NCBI RefSeq assembly: GCF_039926425.1
Contig: NZ_JBDSWZ010000079.1
Span: 10,745-74,744, forward strand
Reading direction: 5' to 3'
From: Dokdonella_A sp039926425
GTDB taxonomy: Bacteria > Pseudomonadota > Gammaproteobacteria > Xanthomonadales > Rhodanobacteraceae
Length of the DNA: 64,000 nt
Shown: piece by piece, positions 25,894-33,872 of the stretch
Layout of the letters: every line of letters starts with the position of its first letter
How positions within the stretch are numbered: position 1 is the first letter of the stretch
Position numbers and translations under genes: made by a program
Notes under the pieces: model-generated
Database searches by the model: none
Seen by the model: only the letters and a program-made list of their open reading frames with translations
Told to the model about the DNA's origin: nothing

Positions 25894-27914
25894 TGCGCTT
25901 CTCCGTCGGCCAGCCGTCGACGCGGCATGCCGGCCATGGACAGCGAAAACGCCACGCCCTCGCCGTTCGCGAGATTCACCGCGGACGCATTGCCCCGATG
26001 CAGTTCCGCCACGAGGCGAACGACGTACAAGCCAAGGCCAAGGTGCGGCGTCTCGCCACTGCGCGCGCTGCGTTCTCGGAGCGACACCAGCGAATCGAAC
26101 AGGCGGTCCTGCATCGCCGCGGGGAGCAGCGGACCTGCATTGGCGACCTCGACGATGCTGACCGCCTCGCGCGTACGGAGCGACAGGGCGATCCAGCCGC
26201 CCTCCGGCGTGAACGAACATGCATTGTCGAACAGCTTGTCGAGCGCCTGCGCAACCAGATCCGGTGCGCCGTGGAACGAGACCGGCGCTGCCGGCAGATC
26301 GAGTCTCAGTTCGCGCGACCCCGCGAGCGCACGGTAGCCTTCGGCGCATCCGGCGATCAGGGCGCAGAGGTCGACGTCTTCCGCTTCTGCCGAAGCAATC
26401 GCACGCTCCATCCGGTTCGCCTCGCTCATCGCACGGACGATGCCACCGAGGCGTTCCGCGCCGTCGCGGGCACGCGAGAGATACGGTCGAGCGGACGCCG
26501 GCAGCGGCTGATGGTCGAGGTTGTCGAGTGAGGACTTCACGATGGCCAGCGGCGTGTTGAGCTCGTGCGAGAGTTTGGACGCCAGCGTGCGCAGGTATTC
26601 CGTATAGGATCCGACCTCGTCGACGAGCTTGGCGAAACTTCGCGCGAGGTCACCGAGTTCGTCGGGCGAATCGATCAGCGGCAACGGGACGTCCAGACGT
26701 CCGGACGTCCGCACAGCACTCTCGGCTGCGTTGCGCAGGCGGCGGATGCGGAACGAGAGCGAGGCGCCGAACAGCAGCAGAATCGCACCGGAGACCAGCA
26801 GCGCGGCCAGTGTCGCCGTGGCAAGACCCATCAGAGCCCGATTGGCGAGCAGCGGCAGGGCGCGACTGGCTTGTTCGAGCACCAGCGCACCGCGCGACTC
26901 GTCGCCCTCGCGCAGCGGCACCGCCACTGCGAGAAGCACCACGCCGTCCTGGTTGCCGGCACGCCAGCTGGTCGCGACGATGCCGGACAGCGCCTGCCAG
27001 ACCTCGGGCGCATCAATGAGTGGCGCGGCAACGCCGAGTGCGGCGGACCCTGCGAAACCGGGAGCGACCACGCCACGGTAAACCAGATTCGCCAACCAAC
27101 CCGATTCGCTCGACGGTGCGGGGTCGGCAGCGACGAGGCGACCTGCATCCGCGAGCAGCCAGCCGTCCGCCGTCACGATTCGCGCGCGCGCATGTTCGGG
27201 CACCAGCGGCTTCAGCGTGCGCGCGGCGCCCTCGTCGTAACCGATCACGCTGCGCAGCTCCGGCTCGTCGGCGCCGCCCTGCGCGGCATCGAACGCGGCG
27301 ATGCCGATCTTCTCCGGCAAGTTGCCGCGCAGGCGAAGTTCGATCCGGTAGCCCGAGCCATCCTCCTGCAGCACGCCACCGACATGTTCGGGCAACGGGT
27401 CACCGCTGCCGATCGCCGGCGCATCGAACGAACCGGGTGCGGCACTCGACAGCAGGTAACGTCGCGTCTGCGAACCGCGAGACAGCACGAGTGTCACGTG
27501 ATCGCTGGTCGCGGAACGCGAATCGGCTGGATCGACGCGCGTGCGCGTCGCGTCGCGCACCTCCGCCAGCAGGTACAGGTCGTCCGCTCGGCGGGCCAGG
27601 GTCACGCGCAGCTTCTGTGAGTCCTGCGCGGGACCGAGCGCCTGTGCAAATGGCCGCAGCGCCGACCAATCATCAGCATAGCCGTCGACCGTCACGGGTT
27701 CCTCGAGTCGGTTTGCGTAGATCACCGCGCCGGCGGGCGCCATCTGCACGTGCGACGCCACCAGCGCCATGGCGAGCATGTCGGCCGATGCGACCAGCGC
27801 CTGCTCCTGACCTTGTCGCAGCAGCGCTTCGGTCTGCCGGACGAACTGCCAGCCGGCCCACGGCAACGCAAGCGTCGACAGCGCCACCAGCAGGAGTTTG
27901 AAGCGGAGGGACAT
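25890..27914 (-). CDS. Sensor histidine kinase resembling the dedicated-sortase-system kinase (PdsS-like)
   Basis: Membrane sensor kinase of 674 aa. TM1 lies at about 5-23. A large periplasmic region includes a beta-rich CBM9-like segment, VTVDGYADDWSALRPFAQAL (about 75-94), then DDLYLLAEVRDATRTRVDP. TM2 lies near 363-390 (GLATATLAALLVSGAILLLFG), followed by HAMP-like sequence. The H-box is KLSHELNTPLAIVKSSLDNL with His450. The N-box has Asn564 (KLFDNACSF), and the G-box is GLGLYVV. From memory its length and layout match the 'proteobacterial dedicated sortase system' kinase family, but no sortase gene is seen here. It lies 94 bases downstream of its response regulator and overlaps the Asp-box protein gene. 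Confidence 0.8.
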   Translation of the reverse strand: MSLRFKLLLVALSTLALPWAGWQFVRQTEALLRQGQEQALVASADMLAMALVASHVQMAPAGAVIYANRLEEPVTVDGYADDWSALRPFAQALGPAQDSQKLRVTLARRADDLYLLAEVRDATRTRVDPADSRSATSDHVTLVLSRGSQTRRYLLSSAAPGSFDAPAIGSGDPLPEHVGGVLQEDGSGYRIELRLRGNLPEKIGIAAFDAAQGGADEPELRSVIGYDEGAARTLKPLVPEHARARIVTADGWLLADAGRLVAADPAPSSESGWLANLVYRGVVAPGFAGSAALGVAAPLIDAPEVWQALSGIVATSWRAGNQDGVVLLAVAVPLREGDESRGALVLEQASRALPLLANRALMGLATATLAALLVSGAILLLFGASLSFRIRRLRNAAESAVRTSGRLDVPLPLIDSPDELGDLARSFAKLVDEVGSYTEYLRTLASKLSHELNTPLAIVKSSLDNLDHQPLPASARPYLSRARDGAERLGGIVRAMSEANRMERAIASAEAEDVDLCALIAGCAEGYRALAGSRELRLDLPAAPVSFHGAPDLVAQALDKLFDNACSFTPEGGWIALSLRTREAVSIVEVANAGPLLPAAMQDRLFDSLVSLRERSARSGETPHLGLGLYVVRLVAELHRGNASAVNLANGEGVAFSLSMAGMPRRRLADGEAQ

Positions 27915-27933
27915 GCGCTTGAGCCGGGGAGTG

Positions 27934-27954
27934 GGGAATCGGGAATCGGGAATC
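27934..27954. repeat. Tandem heptamer (GGGAATC)x3
   Basis: Three exact copies of GGGAATC in the short gap between the response regulator and kinase genes. Such slippage-prone runs can change spacing between cistrons; no function is evident. Confidence 0.8.
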
Positions 27955-28008
27955 GGAGCCATGTGCAGCCGGTACGCGCCGCTCTACCCATTCCCTGTTC
28001 CGTGGTTT

Positions 28009-28704
28009 CTATTCCCGGCCTTTCCAGCGATACCCCGCCCCATGCACCGTATCGATCGCGTCGAACGCGGGATCGATCGCGATGAATTTCTTGCGGATGC
28101 GCTTGATGTGCGAGGTGATCGTGGCGTCGTCGACAACGACCTGCGCATCGCGCATCAACTGGTCGCGGTTCTTCACGTGGCCGGGAAAACGTACCAGCGT
28201 ATGCACCATCCAGAATTCGGTGACAGTGAGCGGCACGTCGACTCCGTTCCAGCTGACGCGCATGCGCTCGGTCTCGATCGCGAGCGGCCCTTGCGTGATC
28301 ACGCTGTCCGCCGCAACCGGTTTGCGCAACGCCTCCATGCGTCGGAACAACGCGTTGATACGCGCCGCGAGCTGGTGCAGCGAGATGTCCTTGGCGAGGT
28401 AGTCGTCGGCACCGAGACGCAGGCCCGAGATCACGTCGAAATCCGAATCGCGCGCAGTGAGGAACAGGATCGGCAACGTCGGCGCCTTCGCGCGCAAACC
28501 CCGGCAGAGTTCGAAGCCGCCTTCGGGTTCATCGCCGAGACCGACATCGATGATCACCAGCTCTGGCAACCGCTGCGCGAACGCGATTTCCGCTTCGCCG
28601 CGCGATGCGTAGCCACGCACGTCGTAGCCCAGCCGGGTCAACGCCTTGGAATAGTTGGCGCGGATCAGCGGTTCGTCTTCGACGATGGCGATGCTGCGGG
28701 GCAT
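28009..28704 (-). CDS. OmpR-type response regulator (PdsR-like)
   Basis: Regulator of 231 aa with a receiver domain (acidic pair Glu9-Asp10, phospho-acceptor Asp53 in LVIIDVGLGD, and LTARD) and a C-terminal winged-helix DNA-binding domain. The end shows VVDDATITSHIKRIRKKF and DTVHGAGYRW. The phrase HTLVRFPGHVKNRDQLM is, from memory, typical of the regulator paired with the dedicated-sortase-system kinase. It is the first gene of the three-gene unit regulator-kinase-Asp-box protein. Its target genes are not evident. Confidence 0.85.
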   Translation of the reverse strand: MPRSIAIVEDEPLIRANYSKALTRLGYDVRGYASRGEAEIAFAQRLPELVIIDVGLGDEPEGGFELCRGLRAKAPTLPILFLTARDSDFDVISGLRLGADDYLAKDISLHQLAARINALFRRMEALRKPVAADSVITQGPLAIETERMRVSWNGVDVPLTVTEFWMVHTLVRFPGHVKNRDQLMRDAQVVVDDATITSHIKRIRKKFIAIDPAFDAIDTVHGAGYRWKGRE

Positions 28705-28880
28705 GGCGGACTCCTGAACGTGGATCCGAGCTTACGCAGGCGTCGCCGACCCGCGCAATGGCGGGAGGGGAGCTGCCATCGAATCGCCACAAACGGTCGC
28801 CGGATCGCCTCAACCCGAGCGCGGCACGGGCCGCTGCCGGCGTTGCAATGGCGTCGCACCCACTGCCGAGTCCCCATCCC

Positions 28881-28994
28881 ATGAAGACCGAACGCCCCGA
28901 TCCCAACGCGGAGCTCTACACCCGCGAACCTCTACGCGTGGTTTTTGCGCTGCTCGCGCTCGCCCTCGGGCTTGCCACCGCGCTGAACTTCTGA
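28881..28994 (+). CDS. Possible 37-aa membrane peptide
   Basis: Short frame encoding a polar N-terminus and one hydrophobic helix (LRVVFALLALALGLATALNF). It is divergent from the response regulator gene. No ribosome site is visible, and GC-rich DNA gives such frames by chance, so this is weak. Family unknown. Confidence 0.3.
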   Translation: MKTERPDPNAELYTREPLRVVFALLALALGLATALNF

Positions 28995-29007
28995 AACGCA
29001 GACGACG

Positions 29008-29202
29008 ATGAAGTTTCATCTGCCCAACAACCGGCGCGCAGCTCCGCCTCGAGCGTGTTGCGATCCCGCGTTCGACGACATCGGCGATTCGTTCTGGCTC
29101 GGCGCGGAGGCCCTGGTCGCCCCAGCGTGTCTCGCGGCACTGCGCGACGCCGATCGCCTGGTCGCCGACGAGTGTGCCGATCCAATGTGGCTCGGGATCT
29201 GA
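29008..29202 (+). CDS. Possible 64-aa hypothetical protein
   Basis: Short frame 13 bases downstream of the membrane-peptide frame, with four cysteines (ACCDP, ACLAAL, ECADP) and an acidic, Ala-rich composition. It has no clear ribosome site and no recognised family. It is listed because the pair of small frames is co-oriented and fills a gap. Confidence 0.25.
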   Translation: MKFHLPNNRRAAPPRACCDPAFDDIGDSFWLGAEALVAPACLAALRDADRLVADECADPMWLGI

Positions 29203-29543
29203 CCCACGCATCACGCCTTCAACCACAACCCTGTTGTCTTCCTGCGCCGGCCGAATGCCCCCCCTCCTCCCCGAGGGCCGGCGCGGGACCTTTTATGGCC
29301 ATGGATGGCCGGTATGCCGGGTCTTAAGGCGTTCCCGACGCTGGCAGACATTCCCCACATCCATGTGGGTCAAAATGCAGGAGCAATTTCCGGCGATGAC
29401 CATGGATGCTGGGCGTACGGAAAACGAAGGGGAATTTCCACAGACAACGTCATTCCCGCGAAGGCGGGAATCCATTTTCTAGCGCCACGGCAAAATGGAT
29501 TCCCGCCTTCGCGGGAATGACGTCCATAGACACTGTTTATCGA
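29203..29543. other. Gene-free stretch before the rpe stop
   Basis: No supported gene. The right half contains the long inverted repeat described separately. The left half is CCCC/GGGG rich and unremarkable. Frames crossing it on the plus strand are shadows of rpe. Confidence 0.5.
29447..29523. repeat. Perfect 32-base inverted repeat, REP-like
   Basis: Arms at 29447-29478 and 29492-29523 are exact reverse complements separated by a 13-base loop. Each arm contains its own small hairpin, CCCGC-GAAG-GCGGG. It lies 20 bases past the rpe stop, so the transcript could fold and act as a terminator or mRNA stabiliser. Similar extragenic palindromes are frequent in Xanthomonadales genomes (memory, not searched). 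It could also be a non-autonomous mobile palindrome. Confidence 0.85.
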
Positions 29544-30218
29544 TCAGCCGCCTTCGATCGCCGCATGCATGCGCGCGATCACTGCCTTGTAGTCCTTCTC
29601 GCTGAAGATCGCCGAACCGGCAACGAACGTGTCGGCGCCGGCCCGCGCGATCTCCGCGATGTTGTCGGGCTTCACGCCGCCGTCGATTTCGAGGCGGATC
29701 GCGCGACCACTTGCGTCGATGCGCTCGCGGGCGGCGCGCAGCTTGTCGAGTGCGGACGGGATGAAGCTCTGGCCGCCGAAACCCGGATTGACCGACATGA
29801 TCAGCACCAGGTCGATTTTGTCGAGCACGTAGTCCAGATAATTGAGCGAGGTCGCCGGATTGAACACGAGGCCGGCCTGGCAACCGGACGCCTTGATCAG
29901 CTGGATCGTGCGGTCGATATGCTCGCTCGCCTCGGGATGGAAGCTGATCGTGGTCGCGCCGGCCTTGGCGAAGTCGGGCACGATGCGATCGACCGGCTTG
30001 ACCATCAGGTGCACGTCGATCGGCGCGGTGACACCGTGCTTGCGCAGCGCTTCGCACACCAGCGGGCCGATCGTCAGGTTCGGCACGTAGTGATTGTCCA
30101 TCACGTCGAAATGCACCCACTTCGCGCCGGCCGCGAGCACCGCGTCGACCTCCTGGCCAAGGCGCGCGAAGTTGGCGGAAAGAATCGATGGGGCGATGAC
30201 GGGGTTTTGCTTGGCCAC
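29544..30218 (-). CDS. rpe: Ribulose-phosphate 3-epimerase
   Basis: TIM-barrel enzyme of 224 aa of the pentose phosphate and Calvin pathways. Signatures are IAPSILSANFARLG, HFDVMDNHYVPNLTIGP, PIDVHLMV, MSVNPGFGGQ and LEIDGGV. The start is GTG at 30218, with AGGAGA seven bases upstream and the family start AKQNPVIAPS. It is oriented toward the trpE side, as rpe and trpE neighbours often are. Confidence 0.96.
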   Translation of the reverse strand: MAKQNPVIAPSILSANFARLGQEVDAVLAAGAKWVHFDVMDNHYVPNLTIGPLVCEALRKHGVTAPIDVHLMVKPVDRIVPDFAKAGATTISFHPEASEHIDRTIQLIKASGCQAGLVFNPATSLNYLDYVLDKIDLVLIMSVNPGFGGQSFIPSALDKLRAARERIDASGRAIRLEIDGGVKPDNIAEIARAGADTFVAGSAIFSEKDYKAVIARMHAAIEGG

Positions 30219-30358
30219 GTTCGTCTCCTGGCTGCGGCGCTCATGCGGCTCGGCGCCGCGACATCGGACAAGCCTAAGGCATTGAGGCTGAAGCCGCTCC
30301 GACAAAAGCGTCTATTCTTGAGACGGCGAATGGGCTTTCGCAAGCCGGTTCGCTCGAA

Positions 30359-31144
30359 TCATTTCTGGCCGCGTTCGGATTTGATGTGCTCATAAGCAGC
30401 ATTGATCTCGCGTGCGCGCGACTCCGCGCGGCGCTTGATCTCGTCGGGCACATCGCTTCCGAGCTTGTCCGGATGGTGCTGGCTCATCAGCTTTCGATAG
30501 GCGCGCTTGACGTCACTGTCGTTCGCGCCGCGTTCGATGCCGAGCACGGCGTACGGATCGACGTCGGACGGACGCGCCGACGGCGGCGGCCGCTGGCCAT
30601 AGCCACGGGATCCGGACGCCGCGGACGCGTACCCCTTCATTGCCGACAGGGCTGCGAGCTCGTGTTCGCCGACGCCGAGCGACGCGCACAGCCGCCGGAC
30701 CAAGGTCAGTTTGGCCTGTGCCAACGCGCCTTCTGCGTAGACGAGATCAAGCAGCAGGTCGAGCACGATGAAGGCGAGGTCGCGACGACCGCTGCACCAG
30801 GCGCGCAAGCCGACGATTGCCGAGTCCGCCTCGAAGTTGTCCTGCTTGCCGACGGTGAAGCGCGTGATCGCGACGCGCCGTTGCTCCGTATCGAGGCGCA
30901 ACCGCGACATCAACGCCTCGGCCGCGGCGATCTCCGGCTGCGACACGCGCCCGTCCGACTTCGCCAGCGCGCCGGCGAACGCGAACAGTGGCTCGATGAA
31001 ACCCTGTCCCATCGACGGCGACTTGCGCCGCGACACCGCGTTGTCGTACATGTGGCCGAACATCGCGCCGATCAGCAAGCCGATCGGGTTGTGAAACAGG
31101 AACAGGCCGACGATTGCGCCGACCAGCTTGCCAACGATGCTCAT
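30359..31144 (-). CDS. djlA: DnaJ-like membrane co-chaperone DjlA
   Basis: Protein of 261 aa with an N-terminal glycine-containing membrane segment (GKLVGAIVGLFLFHNPIGLLIGAMFG). A TerB-like middle domain follows (LFAFAGALAKSDGRVSQPEIAAAEALM). The C-terminal J domain (DPYAVLGIERGANDSDVKRAYRKLMSQHHPDKL) carries the essential HPD. DjlA stimulates DnaK at the inner membrane. The start at 31144 has GGAGA six bases upstream. Confidence 0.92.
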   Translation of the reverse strand: MSIVGKLVGAIVGLFLFHNPIGLLIGAMFGHMYDNAVSRRKSPSMGQGFIEPLFAFAGALAKSDGRVSQPEIAAAEALMSRLRLDTEQRRVAITRFTVGKQDNFEADSAIVGLRAWCSGRRDLAFIVLDLLLDLVYAEGALAQAKLTLVRRLCASLGVGEHELAALSAMKGYASAASGSRGYGQRPPPSARPSDVDPYAVLGIERGANDSDVKRAYRKLMSQHHPDKLGSDVPDEIKRRAESRAREINAAYEHIKSERGQK

Positions 31145-31401
31145 CGGCAATCTCCATGGCGCGCGCGCATGCGATCGCTGAGGTGTCGCGGTTGCGCTGC
31201 GGGAACGGGAGACATCGACGTGATCAAGGATGGGGTCGCGCGCAATCGGACAGGGCGGCGGATTCTAGCAAGCGCCTGATGAAGCGGCATTCACGATTCC
31301 CCGCGCGGGCTCTGTCACTTCGCTCCAGGTACCCGCGACGCGACGGCGCTGCAAGCCGCGCCTTACAATCACCCGCCCGCGAACCGTCATCGGAATCCAT
31401 C

Positions 31402-32298
31402 GTGCCAACCGTTCTCTCCGAATCGAATCTTCCCGGCCTCGACCTCATTCACCGCGGCAAGGTGCGCGATGTGTACGCGTTGGGCTTGGACGAACTGCTG
31501 ATGGTCGCGACCGACCGGCTTTCCGCGTTCGATGTCGTGCTTCCCGATCCGATTCCGGGCAAGGGTGAGATGCTCTGTCAGATCTCCAACTTCTGGTTCG
31601 CGCAGACCGCGCACCTGATCCCGAACCACCTGACCGGAAAGCGCGTCGCCGACGCGCTGCCGCCTGGCGTCGACCCCGCGTTGTACGAAAGGCGCAGCGT
31701 CGTGACGAAACGCCTCAAGCCCGTGCCGGTCGAGGCGATCGCGCGTGGTTATCTGATCGGCTCGGGATGGAAGGACTACCAGGCGACCGGCTCGCTGTGC
31801 GGAATTCAACTGCCCGCCGGTCTGCGTCAGGCCGAGCGGCTGCCCGAACCGATTTTCACGCCGTCCACGAAAGCCGCCGTTGGCGCACACGACGAGAACA
31901 TCGGATTCGACCAGGTCGTCGCGACGATCGGCGCGGATCTGGCCGAGCAGGTGCGCTCCGCGACGCTCGCCATCTACGGCTTTGCCGCGCGTTATGCGGC
32001 GGACCGCGGAATCCTCATCGCCGACACCAAGTTCGAGTTCGGAACGGATTCCGCCGGCACGCTGTACGTGATGGACGAGATGCTGACGCCCGACTCCTCG
32101 CGCTTCTGGCCGGCGAGCGACTACCGTGTCGGCATCAGCCCACCCAGCTACGACAAGCAGTTCGTGCGCGATTACCTTGAGACGCTCCGCTGGAACAAGA
32201 CCGCCCCGGGACCGATGCTGCCGCGCGCGGTGATCGAGGGCACGGCAGCGAAGTACGCCGAAGCGTTGCAGAAGCTTGCCGGCATCGTCGTCGACTGA
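31402..32298 (+). CDS. purC: SAICAR synthase
   Basis: Phosphoribosylaminoimidazole-succinocarboxamide synthase of 298 aa, a purine synthesis enzyme. Motifs are HRGKVRDVYALGLDELLMVATDRLSAFD, PVEAIARGYLIGSGWKDY and ADTKFEFG, then DEMLTPDSSRFWP. It is the long SAICAR-synthase type, about 300 aa. The start is GTG at 31402, in frame with the family N-terminus. It is divergent from djlA across a 257-base gap in which no promoter could be fixed. Confidence 0.96.
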   Translation: MPTVLSESNLPGLDLIHRGKVRDVYALGLDELLMVATDRLSAFDVVLPDPIPGKGEMLCQISNFWFAQTAHLIPNHLTGKRVADALPPGVDPALYERRSVVTKRLKPVPVEAIARGYLIGSGWKDYQATGSLCGIQLPAGLRQAERLPEPIFTPSTKAAVGAHDENIGFDQVVATIGADLAEQVRSATLAIYGFAARYAADRGILIADTKFEFGTDSAGTLYVMDEMLTPDSSRFWPASDYRVGISPPSYDKQFVRDYLETLRWNKTAPGPMLPRAVIEGTAAKYAEALQKLAGIVVD

Positions 32299-32354
32299 GC
32301 GATGATTGGCGCTGTTGCGGCGCGAAGCAACGCGCGCCAACCACGGGAGCGATC

Positions 32355-32819
32355 ATGCGAAGCGTCAACGAATGGTTCGGCCACTACAGCGCCGATCACC
32401 AGAACGACACCAATCGGCTGATCCACTGGATCTGCGTTCCGGCGATCCTGTGGGCCGCAGTCGCCGGGTTCTGGCTCATTCCGGTGCCGGCGACGATCGG
32501 CCGACCCGGCTTCTGGTGCGGCATGGCGATGGTCGGCGCGTTCGCGTTCTACTGGCGGATGTCGCGGCCAATCGGCGCAGCGATGGCGATCGTGTTCATC
32601 CTGCTCGGTGTGCTCACTGAAATGCTGTATCGCACGCTCGGCCGTGTCGATCTTGCGTGGCTCGCGATCGGCGTGTTCGTCGTCGCGTGGATCGGCCAGT
32701 TCATCGGCCATGCAATCGAAGGCAAGCGTCCGTCGTTCTTCACCGACCTCGCCTACCTGTTGATCGGGCCGGCGTGGCTGACCGGAAAGCTGATGCGACG
32801 GTTCGGCATCGCCTGGTGA
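32355..32819 (+). CDS. DUF962/Mpo1-like membrane protein
   Basis: Protein of 154 aa with about four hydrophobic segments and the family signature YSADHQNDTNRLIHWICVP (residues 11-29) and WIGQFIGHAIEGKRPSF. Yeast Mpo1 of this family is an iron-dependent dioxygenase acting on 2-hydroxy fatty acids, and the His-containing motifs are kept here. The bacterial role is not known. It follows purC by 56 bases. Confidence 0.8.
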   Translation: MRSVNEWFGHYSADHQNDTNRLIHWICVPAILWAAVAGFWLIPVPATIGRPGFWCGMAMVGAFAFYWRMSRPIGAAMAIVFILLGVLTEMLYRTLGRVDLAWLAIGVFVVAWIGQFIGHAIEGKRPSFFTDLAYLLIGPAWLTGKLMRRFGIAW

Positions 32820-32853
32820 TTCGCCGCGCACGAACGATCGACCCTCAACACGA

Positions 32854-33756
32854 TCAGTTCGCAGCGCGTACATCCATCGTCATCGCGTGGAAGTCCATCG
32901 TCACGATGCTGTGCGCGAACAGCGCGTTGCCGACCTTTCCTTCGAAAAAACGGTCGGGCTGGTGCACGGGGACCGCACCCTCGCCTACTTCGTATACCGT
33001 TGAATTCTTCGCGATCTCTTGACGTGCGAAGCTGATCGGAGACGTCTGCGCCGCACGCAGGTTCACGCCGCCATCGGTGTAGCGGAACAGCTCGGACGCG
33101 CCCTGCCGCTTCAACCCGAGGTCGTCGATCGCAGCGTCGTAGACGAGCAGGCTACCGGTGAATGAGGTGTCGATCTGCGCACGCAGGTTCTTGCCGTTGA
33201 GCCGGAATGGCGAGGCAACCAGCACCGGAGGACCGTGCTCGCCGAATGTGATCAGCTTGAGCACCCCTTGCGCATCGTCGCGCTCTGCGAGCGGCGTGGT
33301 GACGATGTCGGAAATCCGCAGTCGGTGCGCCGGATAGTCGATCTGCACGATGCGATCCTTGAAGAACGGATAGGTGATGGCGCCTTCACCCGGCGGCGGA
33401 TACTGGCCGAGCTGCGCGCGGTCGAACGAAAAGAACGGCACCTTCGCGTCCACCCTGCCGATCGAGACGCGATGCTCGCCGGCGCGATAGAGGCCGGGAA
33501 TTGCGATGCCTTCCTTCAGCAACGGATCAAGCGCCCAGCCGGCATCGCGCGCGCTTTCCGCGATGAACACGTTGTTGACGTTGCCGGTGTCGAGCAGCAG
33601 CCGGCGCGGCTCGGCACCGTCGATCACGACATCGAGGCAGATCAGACCGTCGCAGTCGAAGAACGGCACGTCGGTCGAAAACGTCCGCGCCAAGTCTTTC
33701 GCACCGACGGACGTCGCGATGAGCATCACGGTGAAGAACGGGAAAAATCTGCGCAT
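32854..33756 (-). CDS. Exported retropepsin-like protein
   Basis: Protein of 300 aa with a signal peptide (MRRFFPFFTVMLIATSVGA). The segment RRLLLDTGNVNNVFIAESA resembles a retropepsin-type aspartic protease active loop, with DTG near residue 57. A second half contains LRAQIDTSFTGSLLVYDAA. It is probably a periplasmic aspartyl-protease-like or ligand-binding domain protein; activity is not certain because DTG is followed by N rather than A. It precedes nothing obviously linked. Confidence 0.65.
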   Translation of the reverse strand: MRRFFPFFTVMLIATSVGAKDLARTFSTDVPFFDCDGLICLDVVIDGAEPRRLLLDTGNVNNVFIAESARDAGWALDPLLKEGIAIPGLYRAGEHRVSIGRVDAKVPFFSFDRAQLGQYPPPGEGAITYPFFKDRIVQIDYPAHRLRISDIVTTPLAERDDAQGVLKLITFGEHGPPVLVASPFRLNGKNLRAQIDTSFTGSLLVYDAAIDDLGLKRQGASELFRYTDGGVNLRAAQTSPISFARQEIAKNSTVYEVGEGAVPVHQPDRFFEGKVGNALFAHSIVTMDFHAMTMDVRAAN

Positions 33757-33831
33757 CAACACACTCCGACCTTGATGGACCGGAGGCATTGGACCGGCGA
33801 GGCGGCGAATGCGCCCGGGCCGGACGTCACA

Positions 33832-33861
33832 CGCCGCGCTGTCGCAAGCGACAGCGCGGCG
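33832..33861 (-). terminator. 13-bp perfect hairpin after the lipase gene
   Basis: Arms 33832-33844 and 33849-33861 pair perfectly around a CAAG loop, 11 bases past the lipase stop. No T-run follows on the minus strand, so it may be a weak or factor-dependent terminator, or an mRNA-end stabiliser. Confidence 0.6.
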
Positions 33862-33872
33862 CCCGATCGGTT

